From Oxynema aestuarii AP17 (GTDB lineage: Bacteria > Cyanobacteriota > Cyanobacteriia > Cyanobacteriales > Laspinemataceae), in assembly GCF_012295525.1 (NCBI RefSeq), contig NZ_CP051167.1:2728001-2792000 (forward strand): DNA of 64,000 nt, read 5' to 3'. Shown here in pieces: positions 26,395 through 35,269 of this stretch (positions are counted from its first letter, which is position 1; the number at the start of each line of letters is the position of its first letter). The notes below the pieces were generated by a model. It worked only from the letters and a program-made list of their open reading frames with translations, did no database searches and was not told the origin of the DNA. The position numbers and the translations under genes were made by a program.

Positions 26395-26870
26395 ATGTAG
26401 GGGCGATTCGCGAATCGCCCCTACAACAAATCCCGCTTTTTGGAAAGCGATCGCAGTTCTGGGAGGGCGATCGCTCTCTAGGAGAAAACAGGCGATCGCT
26501 CTTTGAAGGAAAAGGCGATCGCTCTCTGAAAAAAACAGGGGATCGAGCGGTAATGTAGGGGCGATTCGCGAATCGCCGCTACAACAAATCCCGCTTTTTG
26601 GAAAGCGATCGCATTTCTGGGAGGGCGATCGCTCTCTAGGAGAAAAGAGGCGATCGCTCTTTGAAGGAAAAGGCGATCGCTCTCTGAAAAAAAACAGGGG
26701 ATCGAGCGGTAATGTAGGGGCGATTCGCGAATCGCCGCTACAACAAATCCCGCTTTTTGGAAAGCGATCGCATTTCTGGGAGGGCGATCGCTCTCTGGGA
26801 AAGGGGCGATCGCTCTCTGGGAAAGGGGCGATCGCTCTGTTGGGGAAAAGCGAGCGTGTCTTGGAAAAAA
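26395..26870. repeat. Three 158-159-base tandem units, each opening with a REP palindrome and dense in HIP1
   Basis: Units begin at 26395, 26553 and 26712 (periods 158 and 159). Each has a 30-base REP palindrome (26396-26425, 26554-26583, 26713-26742; the last two share one arm mismatch), then ACAACAAATCCCGC and several HIP1-centred phrases such as GGGCGATCGCTCTCT. The third unit is altered by a local expansion of GGGCGATCGCTCTCTGGGAAAG. The rest of the gap 26344-26963 holds no gene. Confidence 0.85.
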
Positions 26871-26963
26871 GCGATCGTTTCTGCTGTTTCTCCTTGGAAG
26901 AAATAAGGCAATAGTGTATTAGAGATTTCTATGTTTTAGCCAGCAGCTAATCTCGAAAACACT

Positions 26964-27586
26964 TTAGGCATAGCTACTGACTATATTCACCAAATTCCCA
27001 TTGAGTTCATTCCATAAAGGGTGCATGGGACGTTTTTCAAAGGTGCCGTCTCCATTGGATAGATATAAGTCCGCCATGTACATATCATTTCCGGGAGAAA
27101 AACTCGACCCTCCCGGATCCCCAAAAGTTGTAAATGTTCAAAAGCCGATCGCGCGTGTTCTCCAAAAATAGCACTCAAATCTAGATTATGTTCTAGATAA
27201 AAACTTAAATCTAAATTAGGAGAAAAATCCCGACCTTCATCCAACCCAAAAGTTTGTAAATGCTCGAAAGCTTTAACGGTATTGTTGCCAAAATTAGCTT
27301 TCAAATCGCTATTTTGGTCGATGTAATATTCTAAATCAACCCACGGCGAAAATGGACGACCTTCGGCGAGGCCAAAATCAGCTAAGTGTTGATAAAGTTG
27401 CCCGGGACTTGTCAGTCCTTCAACGGCTAAATCGAAGTTCTTGGCGCCGTAGAAGTCTAAATCAATTAATGGCGCCCACTCCTTATTCTCTCTTGTTTGA
27501 ACTGGAATCGCCCTGCGATCGAATCGATTGATAACGGCTACGTTCGCTTTCGCTTTCCGAGAGTGTATCTCAGAGGCGATATCCAC
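26964..27586 (-). pseudogene. Frameshifted surface-repeat protein gene
   Basis: The protein has three or four copies of a roughly 45-residue repeat, DLxFYxxxNxDL...AFEHLQxxGLxEGRxFSP. This is the F-D-x-x-Y-Y-L-x-x-N-x-D-V...G-x-x-E-G-R repeat common in secreted and S-layer-like bacterial proteins. After EGRVF the frame runs out to a stop at 26987. Adding one T to a run of five T near 27102 restores FSP and continues in another frame as GNDMYMADLYLSNGDGTFEKRP to a stop at 26964-26966. The restored tail looks like the start of an FG-GAP unit. It is either a real one-base loss in a homopolymer or a sequencing error. No signal peptide is seen. Confidence 0.65.
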
Positions 27587-27923
27587 GCTTCGATATAAGA
27601 CTAGAAGCGATACGAAAAATATATAATCTTATTTTCTGCCGAGCAATTTTTAATTTAAAACCGTATTTACCCGGATTGTGTAGATATTTTTTTGATAAAT
27701 TCCATCAAAAAGTACGTATAAATACGGTTTAAACTTGGCGATATTTTGATTTTTTGTAATCGAAATCCCTGAAAGCCCCTCAACTTCGTGAGACGCTGTG
27801 GGAACAGACGGCGCCAGGGTTGTCACACAAGCCCTCGATTCAAGCACGGTCCACCGCATCGAACCATTCCCACTACAATAGTCAAACAGAGAGACTCAAA
27901 CTTAGTGCAAGCCCACGCGAGTG
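27587..27923. other. Intergenic region upstream of tatC with a nested inverted repeat
   Basis: AAACCGTATTTA (27659-27670) and TAAATACGGTTT (27720-27731) pair perfectly. Between them TTTTTGAT and ATCAAAAA form an inner hairpin. No coding potential is convincing. Confidence 0.45.
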
Positions 27924-28742
27924 ATGACCCCACCGTCTGAATTAGAGAGCATCCCCCAACAAGATCCGCCGAAACTGTACGATCCGGCGGACTACGAATC
28001 GAACGACGATCCCGACTACGACCCCTATCTCGACGAAATCCCCGACGAAGTTGAGATGTCGCTGTTCGATCATCTCGAAGAACTGCGAATACGGCTATTT
28101 TACGCGATCGCGGCGATCGCCGTCGGATTTGTGGGGTGTTTTGTCTTTGTTAAACCCCTCGTCCGCTTGCTGGAAATTCCGGCCCGTGGCGTCACCTTCC
28201 TCCAACTCTCTCCTGGGGAATATTTCTTCGTCACGGTCAAAGTCGCGGGGTATAGCGGCTTAATTCTCGCCAGTCCCTTCGTCCTTTACCAAATCCTCCA
28301 GTTCGTGCTTCCCGGGTTGACTCGTCGGGAACGGCGCATCATCGGCCCGATCGTGTTCGGATCGGCCTTTTTATTCCTTTTGGGGTTAGGATTTGCTTAT
28401 ATTGCCCTGATTCCCGCCGCTTTGCAGTTTTTTACCAATTATGGCGCGGGAGTGGTCGATCAAATGTGGTCGATCGAGCGATACTTTGAATTTGTCTTAT
28501 TACTGCTCTTTTCGACGGGAATCGCCTTTCAAATTCCCGTGATCCAACTCCTTTTAGGTACCCTCGGAATTGTTTCTTCGCAAAAAATGCTTTCTGGGTG
28601 GCGCTACATCATTCTTGGCGCGGCGATTTTAGGCGCTATTTTAACCCCTTCGACCGACCCCCTCACCCAATGTCTCCTCGGTGGCGCGGTGGTCGGTTTG
28701 TATTTCGGGGGAATTGGTTTAGTGAAGGTGTTCGGACGTTAA
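27924..28742 (+). CDS. tatC: Twin-arginine translocase subunit TatC
   Basis: A 272-residue six-pass inner- or thylakoid-membrane protein, the receptor core of the Tat pathway that exports folded proteins such as the Rieske protein PetC (encoded at 40.5 kb). After an acidic 45-residue N-terminal extension rich in Asp, Glu and Tyr come the hallmark [13 protein letters not shown], the SPGEYFF motif, [21 protein letters not shown] and [14 protein letters not shown] at 27921 and ATG at 27924 are adjacent; ATG is preferred. No TatA gene is in the window. A strong terminator follows. Confidence 0.95.
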   Translation: MTPPSELESIPQQDPPKLYDPADYESNDDPDYDPYLDEIPDEVEMSLFDHLEELRIRLFYAIAAIAVGFVGCFVFVKPLVRLLEIPARGVTFLQLSPGEYFFVTVKVAGYSGLILASPFVLYQILQFVLPGLTRRERRIIGPIVFGSAFLFLLGLGFAYIALIPAALQFFTNYGAGVVDQMWSIERYFEFVLLLLFSTGIAFQIPVIQLLLGTLGIVSSQKMLSGWRYIILGAAILGAILTPSTDPLTQCLLGGAVVGLYFGGIGLVKVFGR

Positions 28743-28756
28743 TCAGAAAAGATCGA

Positions 28757-28782
28757 GGGCGCCAAAACAGGCGCCCTTATTG
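28757..28782 (+). terminator. tatC terminator
   Basis: GGGCGCC-AAAACA-GGCGCCC followed by TTATTGTCTTT, 15 bases after the tatC stop. Confidence 0.85.
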
Positions 28783-28810
28783 TCTTTAGGGACAAGTTAG
28801 GAGAGAAGAA

Positions 28811-29530
28811 TTAACAGGCGATCGCCTCCATGGGGAAACGAGAACGAGAATTCAAGCGGTTATCCGGTTCGGACCACACCAGAGGAACGGACTCCCAGGT
28901 TTCGGGGAAGGGTTGGCGGCGGGAGACTTGCGCGGCGCGTTCGTAGTGAGAAAACGCCCGTGATAGATTGGTCAGCCGATCGCCGCCGAGGCGATCGCTA
29001 TACATGAGCGCGAGGTTGTTGTGAATCGGGGCGCGAGCTTGGGGAAAACTATCGCGTTTTAAAACATCTAAAGCCAGTTCGCAACAGGCGATCGCCGTTT
29101 CGGTATTTTCCCCGCGATCGCCGATCGCACTTTCCCCGATCGCCTCGCCCAAATTAACGAGAACCGCCGCCAATTTCAGTGCTTCAAGGGAATTTAATTC
29201 CGGGGAAACTCGACCGACCCACTGTCGCAAAAGAGCGAGCCAAGCAGAATCGAAGATCGCTAAATACTCCGACCGTTCGGCGGGAATGGCGCCGCCCCCA
29301 GTAAGGGTTTCCCAGCTCATTTGTAACAGGCGACCCCACGATCGCTCTTGCGGGTTACCGCCGAGTAAATTTTGCCAAATTCCACCACTGTGAACACTTA
29401 AAACCACTGGAGCGATCGCCCCACCGCGATCGCCGTGGCGGTAGACCGTTCCCTTAAACCGTTGCCCTTCGGGGAATAAGGGGTGAACTCCGCGAGGCTC
29501 AAAGGTGTTTTTTAAACTCGGTTGTTGCAT
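28811..29530 (-). CDS. TPR-containing protein of unknown function
   Basis: A 239-residue soluble protein. The N-terminal 90 residues (FKGTVYRHGDRGGAIAPVVLSVHSGGIWQ) are not recognised. The second half has two or three diverged TPRs of the type found in cyanobacterial CHAT proteins (IACCELALDVLKRDSFPQARAPIHNNLALMYSDRLGGDRLTN, then YERAAQVSRRQPFPETW). No CHAT, kinase or other effector is attached. ATG at 29530 was chosen; a GTG at 29548 is also in frame. It may be a remnant or adaptor of the CHAT type. Confidence 0.6.
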   Translation of the reverse strand: MQQPSLKNTFEPRGVHPLFPEGQRFKGTVYRHGDRGGAIAPVVLSVHSGGIWQNLLGGNPQERSWGRLLQMSWETLTGGGAIPAERSEYLAIFDSAWLALLRQWVGRVSPELNSLEALKLAAVLVNLGEAIGESAIGDRGENTETAIACCELALDVLKRDSFPQARAPIHNNLALMYSDRLGGDRLTNLSRAFSHYERAAQVSRRQPFPETWESVPLVWSEPDNRLNSRSRFPMEAIAC

Positions 29531-29868
29531 GATTAAATACTCCGTCACTTAAAAAATGCAAAAAATCCCGCTTCAATCGGGCATCAATCTAGTCTGGTTA
29601 AGAAAAAATTATTAATTCCCGATCCAAACGATCGTTCTTGCGAGAGAAAACTGGCAATCTTAAATCAATATGACTCCGGTTGAGCACGATCGAGTTCCCT
29701 AAAATCCGAGGGGATAGGAACGATCGCTCGGTTGGGATCTACCCTCTCCGACTTTCAATATTTATACCGTAGTCTTTTTTACGATTTCACGGATTAAATT
29801 TTAGTTTAAGTTTTTGTTTGAATTTCGAGGGAACGAACTGCGCGATCGCCGCCCCGGGCGGATTGTTC
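29531..29868. other. Intergenic region between TPR gene and hybrid kinase
   Basis: Contains a small hairpin at about 29562-29583 (CCCG-CGGG stem), which read on the minus strand is followed by TTTTTT and could end the kinase transcript. Otherwise AT-rich with a few HIP1-like sites. No gene seen. Confidence 0.4.
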
Positions 29869-32800
29869 TCACTCTATATCCCAATCGCCATCGACAAACA
29901 TTTCCAGACGATCCAAATCCCGTTCTAACGCGGTCAAACAAGCGACGATCGCCTGGGATACTTCGCCGACCTCAACGCTATCACTTTGTGCCTCGGAGCC
30001 GAGGCGTTCGATTTCGGCAGCACTCGCCGCAATCCCTCGGGCGCCGACATTGCCCGCCGATCCTTTTAAGCGATGGGCTTTGTGGGCGATCGCCTCCGGG
30101 TTTCGTTCCCGAATCGCCGCCGCCAACTCGCTCAAATCCGAGCGGGCGTGTTCCAAAAAAGCCACCAGCAAACGACGTTGTAACGGTCGTTTTCCCCGAG
30201 ATAAATTATCCAATCGCGCCCGGTCAAGCAGTAAATTCGGCGTGGAGAGCGCCCCCGCCGGGCGTTCGTCGCGAACCGTAGGAGACGAAGGACTCCAACG
30301 GTGCAAAATCCGTGCTAACGCTTCCAATTCCACGGGTTTGCTCAAATAATCGTCCATTCCCGCCGCCAAACATTTCTCCCGTTCTTCCGTCATAGCGTGG
30401 GCCGTCATGGCGATCGTCACCGTATGGCGATCGCCGTCTCCTTCGCGCTTGCGTAACTCCGCCGTCGCCCGATAACCGTCACACACGGGCATCTGGCAAT
30501 CCATCAACACGATATCGTAATGACATTGCGCCAGGCGATCGAGGGCTTCGCGACCGTTCGCCACGCAATCGCCCTCATACCCTAACGCTTCGAGTTGATT
30601 GAGAATCACTTGCTGGTTGACCGGATGATCCTCGGCGATCAAAATTTTGAGCCCGGACCGACGCGATCGCGCCCCCACACTGCCCGACGTAGACCCTTCG
30701 CGGCGATTCTCCCGGGGAGACGCGACCCGATCGCCCGACGATCCCACCGCCACCGCCGCCGACTCGATCGCCCTCGACCGGAGAACCTCCACCAACTTCT
30801 CAAACAACTTCGACGCCTTCACGGGTTTGAGCAAATAATGATTCGACCCCGGACCGAGCAACTCTTCCACGCGATCGCGCTCTTGCAGAGAACTCATCAA
30901 AATCACCCGAGTCCGCCCCAACTCACCACCGACAATCCCCTCGACCACCGAACCCGAAGAATCCCGATCCGCCAACGGAACCTCCAACAACAGCGCATCG
31001 TAAACGCGATCGCGCCGCCTCGACCGTTGTAACGCCTCTCTCGCCAACTCCACAGAAGCCACCGCATCCGAATGCATTCCCCAAGAATGAGCCAAATACT
31101 GCACCACCTGCCGCGTTCGGGGATGCTGCGCCACCACCAACAACCGCCGCCCCGCCAAATCCAACGGAACCGGAGGCGACAGGGCCTGACGTTGTTTGCC
31201 AAACTCCGCCGTAAACCAAAACTTAGAACCGACCCCCAGACGACTTTCAACCCCAATTTGACCGCCCATCAACTCGGTCAACTGCTTGCAAATCGCCAAT
31301 CCCAAGCCAGTCCCGCCATATTCCCGACTCGCCGACGCATCCACCTGAGAAAACGAGCGAAATAATTTTTGCTGATTTTCCTCGGAAATCCCCACCCCGG
31401 TATCGGCGACGAAAAAGCGCAACAAGACACCCTCTTGGGTTTCCTTTTCCCACGCCACCTGAACCATGACCTCGCCGCGTTCGGTAAATTTAATCGCATT
31501 ACCGACTAAATTGAGCAGGATCTGACGCAGACGCACCGGATCGCCGTGTAAGTGGCGCGGGACCTGGCTGTAAACCAACACCACCAACTCCAGACCTTTC
31601 ATCTCCGCTTGGGCGGCGAGCAGTTCGACCACTTCTTCTATACATTCGTCCAGATTGAAATCGATGCAGTCGAGTTGCATTTGTCCCGCTTCTAACTTAG
31701 AGAAGTCGAGGATATCGTTAATCACCCCGAGCAGGTGAACCGCACTATTTTGAATAATTTGGGCGTAATCTTGCTGTTTGGGACTCAGTTCGGTTTGATA
31801 GAGCAGTCTCGCCATTCCCAACACCCCATTCATCGGAGTACGGATTTCGTGGCTCATGTTGGCGAGAAACTGAGAGCGGATCGAGAGGGCTTCGAGGGCG
31901 GCTTCGCGGGCGGCGACGAGGGCTTGTTCGTATTCTTTGCGATCGCTGATATCCCGGTGAATACCGATCGCCCGTAATGGATTGCCCCGGGCGTCTCGCT
32001 TCCAGACTTTGCCCCGTCCGAGAATCCATTTCCACTCGCCGGATTTGGTTTTAATCCGATATTCGGTTTCGTAAATGGGGGTGCGTCCTTCTAAATGATC
32101 GCTCAAGACCGCTTTCATGCGATCGATATCGTCGGGATGAATCGACTGCTCGAAAGAATGGGCGTGGGTTTCGAGTTCTCCTTCTTCGTAACCGAGGATC
32201 GCCGTCCACTGGGGACTGAAATAAAGTTCTCCCGTGGCGATATTCCAATCCCACAGCCCTTGTTCGGTTCCTTCTAAGGCGAATTGCAAGCGTTCCTCAC
32301 TTTCGCGCAAGGCTTCTTCGGCTTGTTTGCGATCGGTAATATCCATCATCAAACCGTCCCAGAGGATATCGCCGTTCGCTTGTTTTTCCGGTCGCGAGGA
32401 GGCGCAAATCCATTTAATTTGGTTGGAGGGAGTGACGATCCGACCTTCCCAGTACCACGGAGTGAGGGTTCGAGCGGATTCGAGGATCGATCGCCGCCAC
32501 TCGGCTCGGTCTTCGGGGTGGATCGCATCGACGATCGCCCTGGCGTCGGCTTCGATTTGGGCGGGCGATCGCTCGTAAATCTCCTCACATCCGGAGCTGA
32601 TGAAGGGAAAGCGCATCGCACCGTCGTCTTGGAGGACGAATTGATAGAGGGTTCCCGGGACGTTTTTCGCCAATCGTTGCAAGCGCGCTTCGCTATTTCG
32701 CAGGGCATTTTCAATGGTTTGCCGATCGCCGATCTCCCGTTGTAATTGGGCATTGGCTTCCCAAAGGGCCGTCGTGCGTTCGCTGACCGTTTTTTCTAGC

Positions 32801-33765
32801 TGCTCTTGGTAGAGGCACAATTGCGATGGGCTGTGGGCGTCGCCGTCGATCGTCGGTCCGAAGGCGATCGCGAATTGAATCGCGCCGTTGTCGTCGCGTA
32901 TGGCTTTAAACGAAACCGTCGCGATCGCGCAACGGTCGTCCTTGAGATCGAACTCGAATTCGCTGCGAGCGACGGTTCCCGCGATCGCCTCTTGGAACGC
33001 TTTGCGGGTTTGCTCGGCGAAGGTCTCGGCGAGGCGATCGCGTGTAGCCTGAGCCATGGCTTCGCGCTTCGCGAGCGTGCCCTTTGCGCTTAGGGTCTCC
33101 CCAGGAGCATCGTCGCGATCGCCCCGGGTCGCATTCCACCACGGAATTTGCCAAAATAAACGACCGATCGCCTCGTCCCGGGTCAACTGAGCCAAATCGA
33201 GCGCCGCTTGGTTAATTTCTAATACTCTGCCGTCGGGTTGGAGAAGGGCGATCGATTCGAGGGCATTGTCGAAAATAGCTTGAAAACGGCGATCGCGTAT
33301 AGCCTGAGCCATGGCTTCGCGCTTCGCGAGCGTACCCTTTGCGCTTGGCGATTCCAAAGAAGTATCCCCCTCGCCGCTCCCTTTCTCGTCCTCGGGATAC
33401 TCGGGCGTCGATCCCACGAATTGGCGAACGCTTCGAGGGATGGAAATCCCCACCGCTAACGCCGTCAAAGCGCCGAGTAGCTCCACCGCCAGCCACTGCC
33501 GTTCGTGGGAGCCTCCCCCGCCCGCGAGATCGACCGCGATCGCCAGCACGCAGACCGACGCCCATAAGCCTAGGGAGCCGAGAAACGGTCGCAACCGACT
33601 CGCTTGGGGTTTGAACGACCAGTAGGTGCACGCCAAGGCGATCGCGCACCCGGCGAGGGCGATCGTCGTCTGAGCGATCGGCTCTAGGGTCGATAGGGCG
33701 GGTGACGGCATCGAGCCAAGGGAGTTGGTCTCGAACGCTGCTATTAAAACTCGAAATAGTACCAT
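29869..33765 (-). CDS. Hybrid sensor histidine kinase (membrane, three PAS, HisKA-HATPase, two receivers, Hpt)
   Basis: A 1298-residue phosphorelay protein. Order: membrane segments (about 28-110), PAS (160-300), PAS (about 350-480), PAS/PAC (about 490-610), HisKA with the H-box MSHEIRTPMNG (His near 638), HATPase (NAIKF, DTGVGIS, GGTGLGLAI), a first receiver, a second receiver and an Hpt domain (AHRLKGSAGN, His near 1231). The first receiver has Glu (LLLEVP) where the phospho-Asp should be, so it looks inactive; the second is canonical (LMDCQMP, Asp near 1087). Two copies of an interspersed repeat are read in frame at residues 141-158 and 226-243, the second inside a PAS domain. A later ATG (33711) could be the start. 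The signal sensed is unknown. Confidence 0.92.
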   Translation of the reverse strand: MVLFRVLIAAFETNSLGSMPSPALSTLEPIAQTTIALAGCAIALACTYWSFKPQASRLRPFLGSLGLWASVCVLAIAVDLAGGGGSHERQWLAVELLGALTALAVGISIPRSVRQFVGSTPEYPEDEKGSGEGDTSLESPSAKGTLAKREAMAQAIRDRRFQAIFDNALESIALLQPDGRVLEINQAALDLAQLTRDEAIGRLFWQIPWWNATRGDRDDAPGETLSAKGTLAKREAMAQATRDRLAETFAEQTRKAFQEAIAGTVARSEFEFDLKDDRCAIATVSFKAIRDDNGAIQFAIAFGPTIDGDAHSPSQLCLYQEQLEKTVSERTTALWEANAQLQREIGDRQTIENALRNSEARLQRLAKNVPGTLYQFVLQDDGAMRFPFISSGCEEIYERSPAQIEADARAIVDAIHPEDRAEWRRSILESARTLTPWYWEGRIVTPSNQIKWICASSRPEKQANGDILWDGLMMDITDRKQAEEALRESEERLQFALEGTEQGLWDWNIATGELYFSPQWTAILGYEEGELETHAHSFEQSIHPDDIDRMKAVLSDHLEGRTPIYETEYRIKTKSGEWKWILGRGKVWKRDARGNPLRAIGIHRDISDRKEYEQALVAAREAALEALSIRSQFLANMSHEIRTPMNGVLGMARLLYQTELSPKQQDYAQIIQNSAVHLLGVINDILDFSKLEAGQMQLDCIDFNLDECIEEVVELLAAQAEMKGLELVVLVYSQVPRHLHGDPVRLRQILLNLVGNAIKFTERGEVMVQVAWEKETQEGVLLRFFVADTGVGISEENQQKLFRSFSQVDASASREYGGTGLGLAICKQLTELMGGQIGVESRLGVGSKFWFTAEFGKQRQALSPPVPLDLAGRRLLVVAQHPRTRQVVQYLAHSWGMHSDAVASVELAREALQRSRRRDRVYDALLLEVPLADRDSSGSVVEGIVGGELGRTRVILMSSLQERDRVEELLGPGSNHYLLKPVKASKLFEKLVEVLRSRAIESAAVAVGSSGDRVASPRENRREGSTSGSVGARSRRSGLKILIAEDHPVNQQVILNQLEALGYEGDCVANGREALDRLAQCHYDIVLMDCQMPVCDGYRATAELRKREGDGDRHTVTIAMTAHAMTEEREKCLAAGMDDYLSKPVELEALARILHRWSPSSPTVRDERPAGALSTPNLLLDRARLDNLSRGKRPLQRRLLVAFLEHARSDLSELAAAIRERNPEAIAHKAHRLKGSAGNVGARGIAASAAEIERLGSEAQSDSVEVGEVSQAIVACLTALERDLDRLEMFVDGDWDIE
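30688..30722. repeat. Short dispersed repeat inside the kinase gene (receiver linker)
   Basis: A shortened form of the GTAGGGTCTCC / GGAGAATCGC cassette, read in frame as part of a Ser/Arg/Glu-rich linker before the second receiver. Confidence 0.45.
33037..33111. repeat. Interspersed repeat, in-frame copy 2, inside a PAS domain
   Basis: About 75 bases: GCGATCGCGTGTAGCC, GAGCCATGGCTTCGCGC, GAGCGTGCCCTTTGCGC, then TAGGGTCTCCCCAGGAG. On the coding (minus) strand it encodes SAKGTLAKREAMAQA-RDR. It closely matches 33289-33352 except for its extended right end. Confidence 0.8.
33289..33352. repeat. Interspersed repeat, in-frame copy 1, in the linker before the first PAS
   Basis: Almost identical to 33037-33111 over about 55 bases (GTATAGCCTGAGCCATGGC, TTCGCGCTTCGCGAGCGT, CCCTTTGCGCTTGG). 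It encodes the same peptide, SAKGTLAKREAMAQAIRDR. Confidence 0.8.
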
Positions 33766-33793
33766 GTATTACCCGACGGTTAGATAGGGATAT

Positions 33794-34530
33794 CGTGAAC
33801 TACTCCAACCTGCGATCGCAAGGTTGGGGCTTCCTACCCATCAAACTGCGAAACGGTAGCGGTCTTGCGACCTCTACTATCTCGACTTACACTTGGGCGA
33901 TCGGCGATCTCCCCCGTTCCAGAGGATAGAATCCGCAGTCTTTCATCTCCGATCTTTTTGGCCGCGTTGATGTCGCCGCGATCGTGTTGAGTCCCGCACT
34001 TTTCACACCGCCAACTCCTAAGATCGAGGGTCAGGCTTCTGACTTGATTTAGGCAGACATTACAAGTTTTAGAGCTAGGGAAAAAACGATCGACTTCTTG
34101 ATATATTTTCCCTTCCCACTCACACTTGTATTTCAACAGGGTGCAAAATTGACCCCAACCGACCTGACTAATTCCCCCCGGAGATAAGTTGAGTGCTACC
34201 ACCTGTAAGCACTGAGAATAAGGCCCTTTCATCCACTCGTATTCTTTCTTGAGATTCGTTATCTCTTTCTGAATAGCGAACCTAGAAAGACCTTTTCCGG
34301 TTGCTTTATAGGTTTCATTGGTTAGGTTAAGAGCATAATTCCAAGCAAAACGACAACACCCAAAACTTTGGGCTAAGTGCTGTCGTTGTTTTGCGGTAGG
34401 ATAGATTCTGACTCTTGTTGCTCTCAACATTACCAGTAAAACTTTTAGCGATCGATTTATTAAATCACAAAAAGATCGAACTTCATTCTAAGTTCGCTTT
34501 CATCCCCCATCTACTTCGTTGAGATGGGAG
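33794..34530 (-). mobile_element. IS200/IS605-type (TnpB only) element, decayed
   Basis: The right end reads, on the minus strand, GAAGCCCCAACC, a hairpin whose loop is a HIP1 octamer, then GGTTGGAGTAGTTCAC, the usual right-end structure of TnpB elements. The left end has a hairpin CCCATCT/AGATGGG at 34506-34528. Between them is only the shortened tnpB; no Y1 transposase gene. Confidence 0.65.
33834..34430 (-). pseudogene. tnpB: tnpB with internal deletion
   Basis: 198 residues against about 400 for the family. The N-terminal helix-turn-helix region is normal (RIYPTAKQRQHLAQSFGCCRFAWNYAL), and the C-terminal zinc ribbon is present (SSKTCNVCLNQ...WRCEKCGTQHDRGDINAAKKI, with the last catalytic Asp). 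The part between VVALNLS and ISQVGWGQFCTLLKYK is missing, which removes the first two RuvC catalytic blocks. The junction is in frame, so a stable small protein could still be made, but it cannot be an active RNA-guided nuclease. Confidence 0.8.
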
Positions 34531-35269
34531 AATTCTCGCTTACTTCGGTTAAAATTCCCCTTATTTTTTAGAAGTTTCTCAGTTAACAGCCCGTCGCCCA
34601 CCCCGGCGATTCCGATAGCCCACTCCCGGCGGCAGCGCGATCGCCGTCTCGCGCCATTGGCTGGGTTGGTGTCTTCGTCGTCTCGTCTCTTCCTTTCCCT
34701 ACTCCGATCTCCGTGGCACTCCCCCTTTCATGCCCCTTGCTGGAGTATATCCGGCGCGGCGATTCTTCTGGGGACACCCTAAGCGCAAAGCGCGAAGCCA
34801 TGCCGTAGGCTATAGCGCACCCCCGGTCTTCCCCCGATCTCCTCCCCTTTCCGTCCGGCGCTCGTCGCGGTTTTTTACCCCGAGCGAGTTGATGATATTT
34901 TACTCGATCGCGCCACGTTTCAATCGCGCGTAACCGGGGCGATCGCCATCGGTTAGTTTCGCTCAAAAGACGACTCAAATCTCGGTTATCGCCTTTTTAA
35001 CGGGGGCGTCCTCCCTTCCCTGCCTTCCCCTGATTAATTGCAAGCATAAAAAAAATTAAGGGAACCACTCGTCGGCGAAGATCGAGTCCGAACCATTCCC
35101 CCCGGATCGACCGTTTTGACGAGTAACAAAAATTGTAATGTTTTTTTAAAAAAATTAACAATAATTTTTAAATTATTTGGAAAAATTTTCCAGAAACTTC
35201 TCAGCCGAGAAATTCGTCTTTTTTCTCTAACAAAACTTTTTATATAAATATGACTCGGAGTCGCGACGA
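34431..35269. other. Intergenic region between tnpB relic and FHA gene
   Basis: Holds the left end of the IS element, a third (shortened, opposite-facing) copy of the kinase repeat at about 34768-34822, and a very AT-rich stretch at 35040-35250 with T7/A7 runs just upstream of the FHA gene. No convincing gene. Confidence 0.5.
34768..34822. repeat. Interspersed repeat, intergenic copy, shortened
   Basis: Matches the reverse complement of the two repeat copies in the kinase gene (GCGCTATAGCC, GGCATGGCTTCGCGC, TTTGCGCTTAGGGTG) but lacks the central CGCGAGCGTGCCC part. Confidence 0.65.

Noticed and set aside
26395-26870. CRISPR array
   Set aside because: The repeat is a whole 158-base unit, not short repeats with unique spacers; the units are near-identical throughout and there are no cas genes.
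29869-33765. Pseudogene call for the hybrid kinase because of repeat insertions
   Set aside because: Both inserts keep the frame and all catalytic motifs downstream are intact, so the gene is called functional.
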